DNA from: a bacterium SCSIO 12827
GTDB lineage: Bacteria > Pseudomonadota > Alphaproteobacteria > Rhodospirillales > Casp-alpha2
Reading direction: 5' to 3'
DNA length: 64,000 nt
NCBI GenBank assembly: GCA_024397995.1
Contig: CP073746.1
Location: forward strand, 3,408,001 to 3,472,000
Below, one piece after another: positions 1-8,336 of the stretch (the stretch's first letter is position 1; each line of letters starts with the position of its first letter). The translations under genes were made by a program, and so were the position numbers. The notes under the pieces are model-generated. The model was not told the origin of the DNA. It saw only the letters and a list, made by a program, of their open reading frames with translations, and made no database searches.

Positions 1-1187
1 TCGCGGAACAGGGCGACAATGTCGATCCGTCCCTGCAGCTTGGCCACGTCAAGGGCTTCGGAATCCTCCGAGGTGGTGACGAGCGGGCGGAAGGTCGTGG
101 TCGCGCCTTCGGCCGGCTCGAGTATCCCGGCCGAACCGACGTTGAGGTCGCGGATGTCGGCGACCACCGCGTCGGTGGTGTCCAGGTTGCGCCGGTCGAG
201 CGTATTCCACGCCACGTAATCAACCTGGGTGATCTGGCCTTCGTGGCGGACATTGACGCGGCGCGCCGATTGCAGGTCGGCGGCAACCTTGTCCTTGATG
301 AAGGTGACGCCCCAGGATTTCAGAAGCCGATCGATGTCCGACGGGCCTGCCGGTCCCTGGGGACTGGGGGCTTCGGTTTCCGCGTTGGGGTCGATAAAAG
401 CCAGCACCCGACCGCCGCGCATCACGAACTGGTCGATGGCGTACAGGGTTTCGTCGCTGAGGTTCTTGGGATGAACCAGCATCAGCATGCCGATTTCCGG
501 CGGCACGGCATTGAATTCGGCCGGCATGGTGCGGACGTCGAACAGTTCGCGGATCTGGCTGATCACGGCCCAGGCCGGCACGGGCCGCTGGCCCATCATG
601 AAGCCGCCTTCGACCGGCAAACGCGCGACCATGCCGACAACCGGACGGTCCAGGGTCGCCAGCGAATAGACCAGCTTGGTCAAATCGTATTCCAGGAACG
701 GCTCGCGCTCCGTCGTGAAGTAGGGGATGACGGCCTTGCCGTCGACGGAATTGGTGCCGGCCAGGCCGAAATAGCCGCGGTCACCGGACTGGTCATAGGG
801 CAGGCCCTGCAGGCCGAAAGTGACGGCCTCGTCCTCGACCTCGGAAAAGGCCTCAGGGTTCTTGACCTCAAGCCGGATCTTGCCGCCCGAAATGTTGACG
901 TAGCGTTCCAGAAGCTCCCGCACGCGGTTGGCATAGGCCTGATGGCCGGGATAGCGTTCACCCAGCGCCCGGGTGAAATAGAGGCGCAGCGTGATCGGTT
1001 CCGTCAGCGACGTCAGCACCTTGCGCGTGCCGTCGGACAGTGTGTAGAGCCCGCGTTCCGTCAGGTCGACCTGGGCCGAGCGCAGGGACAGATTGACCGC
1101 CAGATTGACGGCAAGGAACAAGACGGCGGCAAGGCCCACGCCGATCACGGCAAGACGGTTGCGGTCTATGGTCTTCAATGCGTTCAT
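1..1187 (-). CDS. GldG-like ABC transporter auxiliary protein (C-terminus outside window)
   Basis: The frame opens with ATG at 1187 and stays open to the left edge, giving about 395 residues without a stop, so the gene is cut by the window. An N-terminal membrane anchor (about residues 12-33, rich in A, V and L) is followed by a DLTERGLYTLSDGT stretch, typical of the GldG/ABC-auxiliary (PF09822-type) family. It lies directly downstream of a permease and an ATPase on the same strand, the usual GldA-GldF-GldG order. In gliding Bacteroidetes these form an ABC exporter linked to motility. In proteobacteria the substrate is unknown, so only the complex membership is a firm inference. Confidence 0.8.
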   Translation of the reverse strand, partial: MNALKTIDRNRLAVIGVGLAAVLFLAVNLAVNLSLRSAQVDLTERGLYTLSDGTRKVLTSLTEPITLRLYFTRALGERYPGHQAYANRVRELLERYVNISGGKIRLEVKNPEAFSEVEDEAVTFGLQGLPYDQSGDRGYFGLAGTNSVDGKAVIPYFTTEREPFLEYDLTKLVYSLATLDRPVVGMVARLPVEGGFMMGQRPVPAWAVISQIRELFDVRTMPAEFNAVPPEIGMLMLVHPKNLSDETLYAIDQFVMRGGRVLAFIDPNAETEAPSPQGPAGPSDIDRLLKSWGVTFIKDKVAADLQSARRVNVRHEGQITQVDYVAWNTLDRRNLDTTDAVVADIRDLNVGSAGILEPAEGATTTFRPLVTTSEDSEALDVAKLQGRIDIVALFR

Positions 1188-1203
1188 GGTCGTTCCCGCC
1201 CCC

Positions 1204-1938
1204 CTACGCCGATTTCTTCACTTCCACGACGATCACGTTGGTGAACAGGAAGAACGCGATCAGCGACACGAAGAACAGCACGTCGCGCAGGTCGATGACG
1301 CCGCGCATCACCGCATCGAAACGAACCAGGAAGCTAAGACTGGCCACCGTGTCGACGATCAGCGCCGGCGCCCAGGCCTGGAAGAAGTTGAGCACCAGAT
1401 CCAGGCCGCTCATGGTGAACAGGAAGCACACCGTGGCCGAGATGATGAAGGCGATCACCTGGTTCTTGGTCATGGCCGACATGCAGGCGCCGATGGACAT
1501 GAAAGCGCCCGCCATCAGAAAACTGCCGACATAGCCCGCGACGATCACGCCGTTGTCCGGTTCGCCCAGCACGTTGACGGTAACCCAGACGGGAAAGGTC
1601 AGCGCCAGCGCGATGCCGCAGAACGCCCAGGCCGCCACGAATTTGCCGAGCACCGCCTGCGCCGTGGTCACGGGCAGGGTCATCAGAAGCTCGATGGTCC
1701 CCGACTTGCGTTCCTCCGCCCACAGGCGCATGGCGACGGCGGGGATCAGAATCAGATACAGCCAGGGATGAAAGCGGAAGAAGGCTTCCAAATCCGCTTG
1801 GCCGTTGTCGAAGAAACGGCCCAGGTAGAAGGTGAAGGCGCCAGTCAGCGCCAGAAAGATGACGATGAACACAAGCGCCAGCGGCGTCGCGAAATAGCCC
1901 GCCAGTTCGCGCTTGGCGATGATCCAGATGTTACGCAT
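1204..1938 (-). CDS. ABC-2 type transporter permease (GldF-like)
   Basis: This 244-residue integral membrane protein has about six hydrophobic segments (near residues 18-40, 57-75, 100-122, 130-155, 160-180 and 217-240). The RLWAEERKSGTIELL segment after the second helix is characteristic of ABC-2 permeases of the GldF/CcmB-like group. Its ATG overlaps the 3' end of the ATPase gene by 8 bases and the GldG-like gene starts 16 bases after its stop, so the three are almost certainly one transcript. It should form the membrane channel of the exporter in the inner membrane. The transported substrate cannot be read from the sequence. Confidence 0.85.
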   Translation of the reverse strand: MRNIWIIAKRELAGYFATPLALVFIVIFLALTGAFTFYLGRFFDNGQADLEAFFRFHPWLYLILIPAVAMRLWAEERKSGTIELLMTLPVTTAQAVLGKFVAAWAFCGIALALTFPVWVTVNVLGEPDNGVIVAGYVGSFLMAGAFMSIGACMSAMTKNQVIAFIISATVCFLFTMSGLDLVLNFFQAWAPALIVDTVASLSFLVRFDAVMRGVIDLRDVLFFVSLIAFFLFTNVIVVEVKKSA

Positions 1939-2899
1939 CGGCTCCCCCTTGGGCGTCGCCCTGGGTGATCTTGCGGAACACTTCGTCCATATGGCCGCGT
2001 TCCACGTACATTTCCTCGGGCGTCACGTTCTTGGACCTGAGCAAATCGCCGACCGGCAGAACGATGGACGCCCCCGCCTTTGGCCGGGCGCGGAAAGCCG
2101 CCGTACCGTTGACCGGATCGCCCAGCGCATCGACGCCCGCAACCTGATCCAGGGCCGCCAGTCCGGCCACGATGTCGGCGGCCTGATCGGCGGCCAGCTT
2201 GACCACCACCGCATTGTGGCGCGCATCACGGCACAGCAACTGTTCCGGCGTGCCGTCGGCCAACAGCTTGCCATGGGCGATGACCACCGCGCGGGTGCAG
2301 ATGGCTTCGACCTCTTCCAGGATATGGGTCGAGATGACGATGGCCTTGTTATGGGCCATGTCCTTGATCAGCGAGCGGACCTGATGTTTCTGGTTGGGGT
2401 CGAGGCCGTCCGTCGGCTCGTCCATGATCAGAACTTCCGGATCATGAAGGATCGCCTGGGCCAGACCGACGCGGCGTTTGAAGCCCTTGGACAGGGTTTC
2501 CACCGGGCGATCGAACACCTCGTCCAATGCCGCCATCTCACGCACCCGGTCGACCCGGCGGCCGATTTCGGCGCCGTTGAAGCCGCGGATCTGGGCGATG
2601 AAGCGCAAGAATGAGGAAACCCGCATGTCGCCGTAGGTCGGCGCCCCTTCGGGCAGATAGCCGATCGCCGCCTTCACGGCCATGGGCTCGGTCACCACGT
2701 CGTGACCCTGCACCCGGGCGGTGCCGCTGGTCGGCGTCAGATAACCGCAGACCATCTTCATGGTCGTCGATTTGCCGGCGCCGTTGGGCCCGAGGAAGCC
2801 CAGCACCTCGCCCCGGCGCACGGCCATGGACACGGCATCGACGGCAGTCAAATCACCGAACCGTTTGGTCAGATTTTCAAGAACAATCATGTCAGACAT
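1931..2899 (-). CDS. ABC transporter ATP-binding protein (GldA-like)
   Basis: This 322-residue nucleotide-binding subunit has Walker A GPNGAGKS near residue 40, the signature region LSKGFKRRVGLAQ in place of canonical LSGGQ, Walker B LIMDEPTDGLDP, and the H-loop VISTHIL. The LSKG variant and the C-terminal extension of about 100 residues after the ATPase core are typical of the GldA/NatA-like exporter ATPases. It is the first gene of a three-gene minus-strand operon with the GldF-like and GldG-like genes. It should power export in the cytoplasmic face of that complex. Confidence 0.88.
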   Translation of the reverse strand: MSDMIVLENLTKRFGDLTAVDAVSMAVRRGEVLGFLGPNGAGKSTTMKMVCGYLTPTSGTARVQGHDVVTEPMAVKAAIGYLPEGAPTYGDMRVSSFLRFIAQIRGFNGAEIGRRVDRVREMAALDEVFDRPVETLSKGFKRRVGLAQAILHDPEVLIMDEPTDGLDPNQKHQVRSLIKDMAHNKAIVISTHILEEVEAICTRAVVIAHGKLLADGTPEQLLCRDARHNAVVVKLAADQAADIVAGLAALDQVAGVDALGDPVNGTAAFRARPKAGASIVLPVGDLLRSKNVTPEEMYVERGHMDEVFRKITQGDAQGGADA

Positions 2900-3049
2900 T
2901 GCGCGTCACCAACCCCCACTGGCGTGCGTGATCCCACGGGACGGGGACCGGCGCAATGATAATCGCGAATATGTCCGGAATGCGGCAAACGCAATTCACG
3001 GGTCTCTCTCCCTGCTTGTCCGGTTGTTGACCAACCTTGAACGGCAAGG

Positions 3050-3079
3050 GAGATAGTCTGATTAATCGGGCATTTGCAA
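3050..3079 (-). promoter_or_regulatory. Possible sigma-70-like promoter of the gld-type operon
   Basis: On the minus strand, TTGCAA (3074-3079) and TATCTC (3050-3055) are separated by 18 bases about 150 bases upstream of the ATPase start. The match to consensus is modest. A GGTTG-TTGAC-CAACC inverted repeat at 3022-3036 lies just downstream and could be an operator or part of the hemN 3' end. This is inference from spacing only. Confidence 0.25.
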
Positions 3080-3111
3080 CCCTTTGGCGGGAAGATTTTT
3101 TGCCGGGCCAA

Positions 3112-4461
3112 TCAAACGGCCTGGGAATGGCGGGCCAGGGGGGCCGCCCCCGGGCCCGGCAGATAGGCATCAAAGACCGCCGCTACCGCCCGCATCAGGG
3201 GCCGCGCGTCTTCGGGAACGGTGACCACCGCCCCGTCGACACGCACCAATCCGTCCGCCGCCATATCATGCAGGCGCGCCAGTTCGGCGGCGAACGAGGC
3301 CGCGCCGCCGAAACGATCGAGATCAACCGTCATGTCGCACATCAGGCGTTCGATGACCGCCCGGCGGCGCTGGTCGTCGGCGTCGATGGTGATGCCTTTC
3401 ACCGTTGCCAACTGCCCGGCGGCGATGCGCCGGCTGTAGGTCCCTGTGTCCGGCGCGTTCTGGAAATAGCCGCCCGGAAGCTCACCGATGGCCGATGCGC
3501 CGAGCCCCAACCGGACATTGGCCGTATCGGTGGTGTAGCCCTGGAAATTGCGACGCAAGCGGCCGCCGTCGAGGGCTTGGCACAGGCTGTCGTCCGGCAG
3601 TGCGAAATGGTCAAGGCCGACCCGCCGGTAGCCATTGCGGGCCAGGCGCAAGGCAGCGGCGGCGGCCTGATCGAACCGTCCTTGCGCATCGGCCCGGGGC
3701 AAGTCGTCCAGCAGGCGTTGGTGGCTTTTCATCCAGGGCACATGGGCATAGCCGAACAGGGCGATGCGCTGGGCTTCCAGTTCCGCCGTGCGGTCCACGG
3801 TGCGCAACACGTGATCGACGGTCTGCAAGGGCAGGCCGTACATGAGATCCAGATTGATGCGGTCGATGCCGGCCGCGCGCAGAAGATCAACGGCGCGGCG
3901 CACGACCGTGAACGGCTGCTCACGATTGATCGCCCGTTGGACCCGTTCGTTCAGATCCTGGACCCCGATGCTGACGCGGGTCACGCCGGCCGCCGCCATG
4001 GCTTCTGCCATATCATGGGTCAGCACGCGGGGATCGATCTCGACCGCCGCCTCGGTCTGCGGGCCGAAGCGAAAGGCGGCATGCAGATGATCCATCATGG
4101 CGCGAAAGTCGTCGGCGCCCAGGATGTTGGGTGTGCCGCCGCCGAAATGAACATGCGATACGGCGGGCGGATTGCCCAAAGCCGCCGCGACCAGATCGAT
4201 TTCCGCCCTCAGGTCGTCGACATAGGCGGCGATGGGGGCGTATCGGCGGGTGATCTTGGTGGTGCAGCCGCAATAGGTGCAGAGTTCGCGGCAATAGGGG
4301 ATGTGGAGGTAGACCGACACGGGGCCGTCGGCGGGCGTCAGCCCGGCGAGACCATCCGCATAATCCGCGGGACCGATGCTGTCCCGGAAATGCGGCGCGG
4401 TCGGATAGCTGGTGTAGCGCGGCACGGGACCGCCATAGGTCTCAAGCAAATGCCGGCTCAT
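3112..4461 (-). CDS. hemN: Oxygen-independent coproporphyrinogen III oxidase
   Basis: HemN converts coproporphyrinogen III to protoporphyrinogen IX without O2, using a radical-SAM [4Fe-4S] cluster. The cluster motif CxxxCxxC is present as CRELCTYC near residue 60, preceded by HIPY, and the N-terminus has the family RYTSYPTAPHF segment. The GGGTPN motif follows the expected spacing. I chose the ATG at 4461 rather than 4485 because a GGGAGGGG ribosome site sits 8 bases upstream of it. The 449-residue length is normal for bacterial HemN. An FNR-type box and a -10 element lie just upstream (4495-4537), which fits induction when oxygen is low. Confidence 0.95.
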   Translation of the reverse strand: MSRHLLETYGGPVPRYTSYPTAPHFRDSIGPADYADGLAGLTPADGPVSVYLHIPYCRELCTYCGCTTKITRRYAPIAAYVDDLRAEIDLVAAALGNPPAVSHVHFGGGTPNILGADDFRAMMDHLHAAFRFGPQTEAAVEIDPRVLTHDMAEAMAAAGVTRVSIGVQDLNERVQRAINREQPFTVVRRAVDLLRAAGIDRINLDLMYGLPLQTVDHVLRTVDRTAELEAQRIALFGYAHVPWMKSHQRLLDDLPRADAQGRFDQAAAAALRLARNGYRRVGLDHFALPDDSLCQALDGGRLRRNFQGYTTDTANVRLGLGASAIGELPGGYFQNAPDTGTYSRRIAAGQLATVKGITIDADDQRRRAVIERLMCDMTVDLDRFGGAASFAAELARLHDMAADGLVRVDGAVVTVPEDARPLMRAVAAVFDAYLPGPGAAPLARHSQAV

Positions 4462-4494
4462 TTCCCGGTCCCCTCCCGACGTCATTGGCGCCGG

Positions 4495-4537
4495 AATTTA
4501 AGGACGGCGGCGGAAGCCCCGCATTGATATGGGTCAA
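4495..4537 (-). promoter_or_regulatory. FNR/Anr/FnrL-type box with -10 element upstream of hemN
   Basis: Positions 4524-4537 read TTGATATGGGTCAA on the plus strand (minus strand TTGACCCATATCAA), an FNR-family palindrome TTGAY-N4-ATCAA with one deviation. On the minus strand a TAAATT -10-like element occupies 4495-4500. The box centre (4530.5) would fall at about -41.5 for a start near 4489, the class II activator position, leaving a leader of about 28 bases before the hemN ATG. Sequence and spacing are observed. Activation under low oxygen is inferred from the known FNR control of hemN in other proteobacteria. Confidence 0.65.
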
Positions 4538-4561
4538 AAATGCCCGCGTCGTGACGGCGGA

Positions 4562-5383
4562 TCAGCGGGCCGCGTTGACCCGCCAGTCATAGGCATGGCC
4601 GTCGATTTCCGTGCGCCCGGTCAGACGCGCCTTCAGGTCCGGCCCGGCGTATTGCGTCAGATGCGCCAGCACACCCGCCTCCTCACCGCCGAAATCATTA
4701 ATGAACCAGTCATAAATCTTGGACACGACCAGCCTGCCGTCGCTGTCGATGCGCACGCCGCGCGGGCTGTTGACGTAGGTTTCCGCCGCCGCCGTCAGCA
4801 TGCGCTCCGCGGTGTCGCCCGTGAAGGGCCGGGGCGCCAGATCGGGACAGCCGATGGATGCGCAGTTGACGGCGTAATGGATGCGAGGGTCCCGCCAGAT
4901 CGGGCGCAGGATGCGGTGTTCGATATCGTCGAGGGCGATCTTCTCGCCCTCCACCACGGCCAGTTTCTTGCCCCAGGGACCATCGGAAAACAGGCCCGGC
5001 GAGATATCGATATCGCGGATCGAGGACACCGGCCAATGATCGAGGATCACCTTCACCGTAAGCGCGTTATAGAGGTTGATCCAGAACGCCATCTGTTCCC
5101 GCCGGTTCAGGCCGGAGACCGCGACCGCCTCCATCTCCGCGACATAGGCCGCGAGGCCCACATGGTCGGCCGCCGTGACGCGGGCGTAATCGACTTGGTT
5201 GGCCCCTTGGGGTTCAACGCGCAGATAATGGGCGAGGAAGCGGCCCCAAGCGCCATGATCGACCCGCACCATCGACGTCGGATCATGGGCCAGCCAGCGC
5301 GCCCAAAGTTCCGCCTTCGGCCCTGCGGCGGCGGCAGGCAGGGCAAGGACGACGATAAACAGAAAAACGGCGGCGCGGATCAT
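4562..5383 (-). CDS. DUF547 domain-containing exported protein
   Basis: This 273-residue protein begins with a clear signal peptide (hydrophobic residues 2-16, then AAAAG) and should be periplasmic. The middle carries DUF547 hallmarks: VDYARV, AFWINLYNALTV, IHYAVNCASIGCPDL and the C-terminal YDWFINDFGG. The family is common in bacteria and has no established biochemical role. The conserved Asn-Cys-Ser/Ala-Ile-Gly-Cys-Pro region has led others to suspect a hydrolase or transferase, which the sequence alone cannot settle. The gene stands alone on the minus strand, upstream of hemN, separated from it by the FNR-type box. Confidence 0.85.
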   Translation of the reverse strand: MIRAAVFLFIVVLALPAAAAGPKAELWARWLAHDPTSMVRVDHGAWGRFLAHYLRVEPQGANQVDYARVTAADHVGLAAYVAEMEAVAVSGLNRREQMAFWINLYNALTVKVILDHWPVSSIRDIDISPGLFSDGPWGKKLAVVEGEKIALDDIEHRILRPIWRDPRIHYAVNCASIGCPDLAPRPFTGDTAERMLTAAAETYVNSPRGVRIDSDGRLVVSKIYDWFINDFGGEEAGVLAHLTQYAGPDLKARLTGRTEIDGHAYDWRVNAAR

Positions 5384-5512
5384 GGATTAGGGTCCTGAAA
5401 ATCAAGGGTCGGGGGCAACGATGTGATGGGATGACAGGGATAGAATATTCCGCAGGCAGGCGCCCTACACAGCCGTTCACATCCCCGTCACCAGCGTCGA
5501 AACGCCCGTCAC

Positions 5513-5529
5513 AGGGCGGAAATCGCCCT
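5513..5529 (+). other. Short hairpin in the leader upstream of the DAHP synthase gene
   Basis: AGGGCG-GAAAT-CGCCCT is a perfect 6-bp stem with a 5-base loop, about 100 bases before the DAHP synthase ATG in the 246-base gap shared with the DUF547 gene. It is followed by TTTAAC, not a long U-run. It could be an RNA leader element or chance; I see no leader peptide rich in aromatic residues. Confidence 0.2.
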
Positions 5530-5629
5530 TTAACGCCGGTTTAACTGGAAATCCGCGACGATGCCCCTTATATCGGGTCGTTAAATACCCTGGGAAAACG
5601 AACATCTTAAGCCTTTGAAGAGGTGCCTT

Positions 5630-7012
5630 ATGGCGATCAAATGGACGCCCGACTCCTGGCGTGGCAAGCCGATCCTTCAGGTTCCGGAATATCCGGACGC
5701 GAAGGTCCTGGAAACCGTTGAAACGCAGCTGAAGCGCTGCCCGCCGCTGGTTTTTGCTGGCGAGGCGCGCTCGCTGAAGAAATCCCTGGCCCAAGTGGCC
5801 GAGGGTGAGGCCTTCCTGCTGCAGGGCGGTGATTGCGCCGAAAGCTTCGCCGAATTCCATCCGGACAACATCCGCGACACCTTCCGCGTGCTGTTGCAGA
5901 TGGCGGTCGTGCTGACCTTCGGCGCGGCCTTGCCGGTGATCAAGGTCGGCCGGATGGCCGGTCAATTCGCCAAACCGCGATCAGCGCCGACGGAAGTCAT
6001 CGACGGCGTCGAACTGCCGTCCTATCGGGGCGACATGGTCAACGGCATGGAATTCACGCCGGACTCCCGCATTCCCGATCCGCAGCGCCTGATGCAGGTC
6101 TACAACCAGTCCGCATCGACCCTGAACCTGCTGCGCGCCTTCGCCCAGGGCGGCTATGCCGACCTGCACAAGGTCCATCAGTGGAACCTGGGCTTCGTCG
6201 CGGACAGTGCCGAAGGCGAAAAATACGCCGACATGGCCAACCGCCTCGACGAAACGCTGGGCTTCATGGCCGCCTGCGGCCTGACGTCCGAAACCACGCC
6301 GCAGATCCGCGAAACGGATTTCTACACGTCCCACGAGGCGCTGCTGCTTTGGTACGAACAGGCGCTGACGCGCATCGATTCGACCACGGGCGACTGGTAC
6401 GACACCTCGGCCCATATGCTGTGGATCGGTGACCGCACCCGCCAGCCCGACGGCGCCCATGTGGAATTCATGCGCGGCATCAACAACCCGATCGCCTTCA
6501 AGGCCGGCCCGTCCCTCGACCCGGACGAGATGATCCGCCTGATCGACCAATTGAACCCGAAAAACGAACCCGGGCGCATCACCATCATCGCCCGTATGGG
6601 ATCGGACAAGATCGCCCAGGGCCTGCCGCCCCTGGTGCGCAAGGTGAAATCCGAAGGCCGCAAGGTCGTCTGGGTCACCGACCCCATGCACGGCAACGTC
6701 ATCAAGGCGTCCAGCGGCTACAAAACGCGGCCGTTCGACCGCATCCTGTCGGAAGTGCGCGACTTCTTCGCCGTCCATCAGGCCGAAGGCACCCATGCCG
6801 GCGGCGTGCATCTGGAAATGACCGGCCAGGACGTGACCGAGTGCACGGGCGGGGCGCAGGCGATCAGCGACACGGACCTCAGCGACCGCTATCACACCCA
6901 TTGCGATCCCCGGCTGAACGCCCGTCAGGCGCTGGAACTGGCGTTCCTGGTGGCGGAAATGCTGAAGGAAGCCCGCACGCCGAAGCTGAAACAGGCCGCC
7001 CTGCCGTCCTAG
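5630..7012 (+). CDS. aroG: 3-deoxy-7-phosphoheptulonate synthase, class II
   Basis: This enzyme condenses phosphoenolpyruvate and erythrose-4-phosphate to DAHP, the first step of the shikimate pathway. The protein (460 residues) belongs to the class II (plant/mycobacterial) type, as shown by [22 protein letters not shown], the WVTDPMHGN metal-site region and [10 protein letters not shown]. It is unrelated in sequence to the E. coli AroF/G/H type. The start is the ATG at 5630, with GAAGAGG six bases upstream; a TTG 15 bases earlier lacks such a site. The gene is followed 37 bases later by pncB on the same strand. Gene symbols for class II enzymes vary. Confidence 0.94.
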   Translation: MAIKWTPDSWRGKPILQVPEYPDAKVLETVETQLKRCPPLVFAGEARSLKKSLAQVAEGEAFLLQGGDCAESFAEFHPDNIRDTFRVLLQMAVVLTFGAALPVIKVGRMAGQFAKPRSAPTEVIDGVELPSYRGDMVNGMEFTPDSRIPDPQRLMQVYNQSASTLNLLRAFAQGGYADLHKVHQWNLGFVADSAEGEKYADMANRLDETLGFMAACGLTSETTPQIRETDFYTSHEALLLWYEQALTRIDSTTGDWYDTSAHMLWIGDRTRQPDGAHVEFMRGINNPIAFKAGPSLDPDEMIRLIDQLNPKNEPGRITIIARMGSDKIAQGLPPLVRKVKSEGRKVVWVTDPMHGNVIKASSGYKTRPFDRILSEVRDFFAVHQAEGTHAGGVHLEMTGQDVTECTGGAQAISDTDLSDRYHTHCDPRLNARQALELAFLVAEMLKEARTPKLKQAALPS

Positions 7013-7049
7013 GCGGCAGCCGGCCGGCGGCACGGTTGGGGGACATTCC

Positions 7050-8243
7050 ATGGCCGGTCCACCGGATGATGCAGGCGACAGGTTGCCCGACGCGGCGCCC
7101 GACGATGACGCCGTCCGGTTCGAAGACCAGATCACCCGCTGGGCCGATCATTATTTCCTGCGCACCAAACAGGCCGTGCGCCGCTTCGGCGACACGCAAG
7201 TTACTTATGCGATCTTCATGCGTCGGCCCGTCGTGTTCGCGCCGCGCATCGCGCTGGACTGGCTGAACGACGCCGCGCGGGCGCGGAACACGGATTTCAG
7301 GATCGAGCCCAATTTCACCGAGGGCCAGTGGGTGGGCGCGGGCGAACCCCTGATGTACGTCACCGGCTCGCTCGAACATCTGGTCGACCTGGAAACCCTG
7401 CTGCTGCAAAAGCTGGGAGCCTGCTGCGTCGCTGCCAACAATGCTTATGTGATGTGCGCGACCCTGCCCAAGGTCGCCTTCATGGCCATGGACGCGCGGC
7501 ACTGCGCGGGCACGGAAATGGCCGACCAGATGGCCTATGCGTGCTCCGTCGGATCGCACGCCGCGCGGGAACAGGCGGGGGCCAAGGGCTTCATCGGCAA
7601 CGCGACCGAGGCCACCGCTCATCACTTCGGCAATACGGACGGCATGGGCACCATGCCCCACGCCATGATCGGCTACGCGGGATCGACGCTGCGCGCAGCG
7701 GAAATGTACGCCGAGACCTTTCCGGGCGAGCCGATGACCGTGCTGGCCGACTATTTCGGGGCCGAGATCACGGACGCGCTTGCCGTCTGTGAACGGTTTC
7801 CGGACCTGGTCGCAGCGGACAAGCTCGCGTTCCGCCTGGACACCCACGGCGGGCGCTATATGGAAGGCCTCGACCCTCAGGAAAGCTATGCCGTGCTGGA
7901 GCGCCACGTGCCCTTGGCCGTGCGCCGCTACCGCAATGAAAAGGAATTGCGCTATCTGACCGGCACGGGCGTGTCGGCCGCCGCCATCTTCCTGTTCCGC
8001 GAACGGCTCGACGCCGCCGGATATGACAAGGTGAAGATCGTCTGCTCGTCGGGCTTCGATGTCGAAAAATGCAAGGTCATGGCCGACGTGGAGGCCCCCA
8101 TCGACGTGGTCGGCACCGGCTCCTACCTGCCGTCGAACTGGAGCGAGACCTACGCCACGGCGGATATCATCGCCTATGACGGCAAGCCGCGCGTGAAGCT
8201 GGGCCGGGAATTCCTTCTCCAGCGCCCCGGAAAGGACAAGTAA
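7050..8243 (+). CDS. pncB: Nicotinate phosphoribosyltransferase
   Basis: The protein joins nicotinate to phosphoribosyl pyrophosphate to give nicotinate mononucleotide, the salvage entry to NAD. The 397-residue sequence has the family features ERD/YxxTGP-like early strand region, a conserved His-bearing centre (AHHFGNTDGMGTMPHAMIGY), RLDTHGGRYMEG and the C-terminal SSGFDVEKC and DVVGTGSYLP segments of the phosphate-binding barrel. The ATG is preceded by GGGGGA at a good distance. NAD synthetase follows 93 bases downstream on the same strand, which supports the assignment. The divergent alphaproteobacterial form has occasionally been called simply a phosphoribosyltransferase. Confidence 0.88.
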   Translation: MAGPPDDAGDRLPDAAPDDDAVRFEDQITRWADHYFLRTKQAVRRFGDTQVTYAIFMRRPVVFAPRIALDWLNDAARARNTDFRIEPNFTEGQWVGAGEPLMYVTGSLEHLVDLETLLLQKLGACCVAANNAYVMCATLPKVAFMAMDARHCAGTEMADQMAYACSVGSHAAREQAGAKGFIGNATEATAHHFGNTDGMGTMPHAMIGYAGSTLRAAEMYAETFPGEPMTVLADYFGAEITDALAVCERFPDLVAADKLAFRLDTHGGRYMEGLDPQESYAVLERHVPLAVRRYRNEKELRYLTGTGVSAAAIFLFRERLDAAGYDKVKIVCSSGFDVEKCKVMADVEAPIDVVGTGSYLPSNWSETYATADIIAYDGKPRVKLGREFLLQRPGKDK

Positions 8244-8336
8244 CCGGCCCCATATCGCGCCGGTTTCGTTGACAGGGGAAAGGTGCATCCCTACCCTGCC
8301 GCCGCCTGATCGACCCCTTCTGACCCCTTGGATTCC

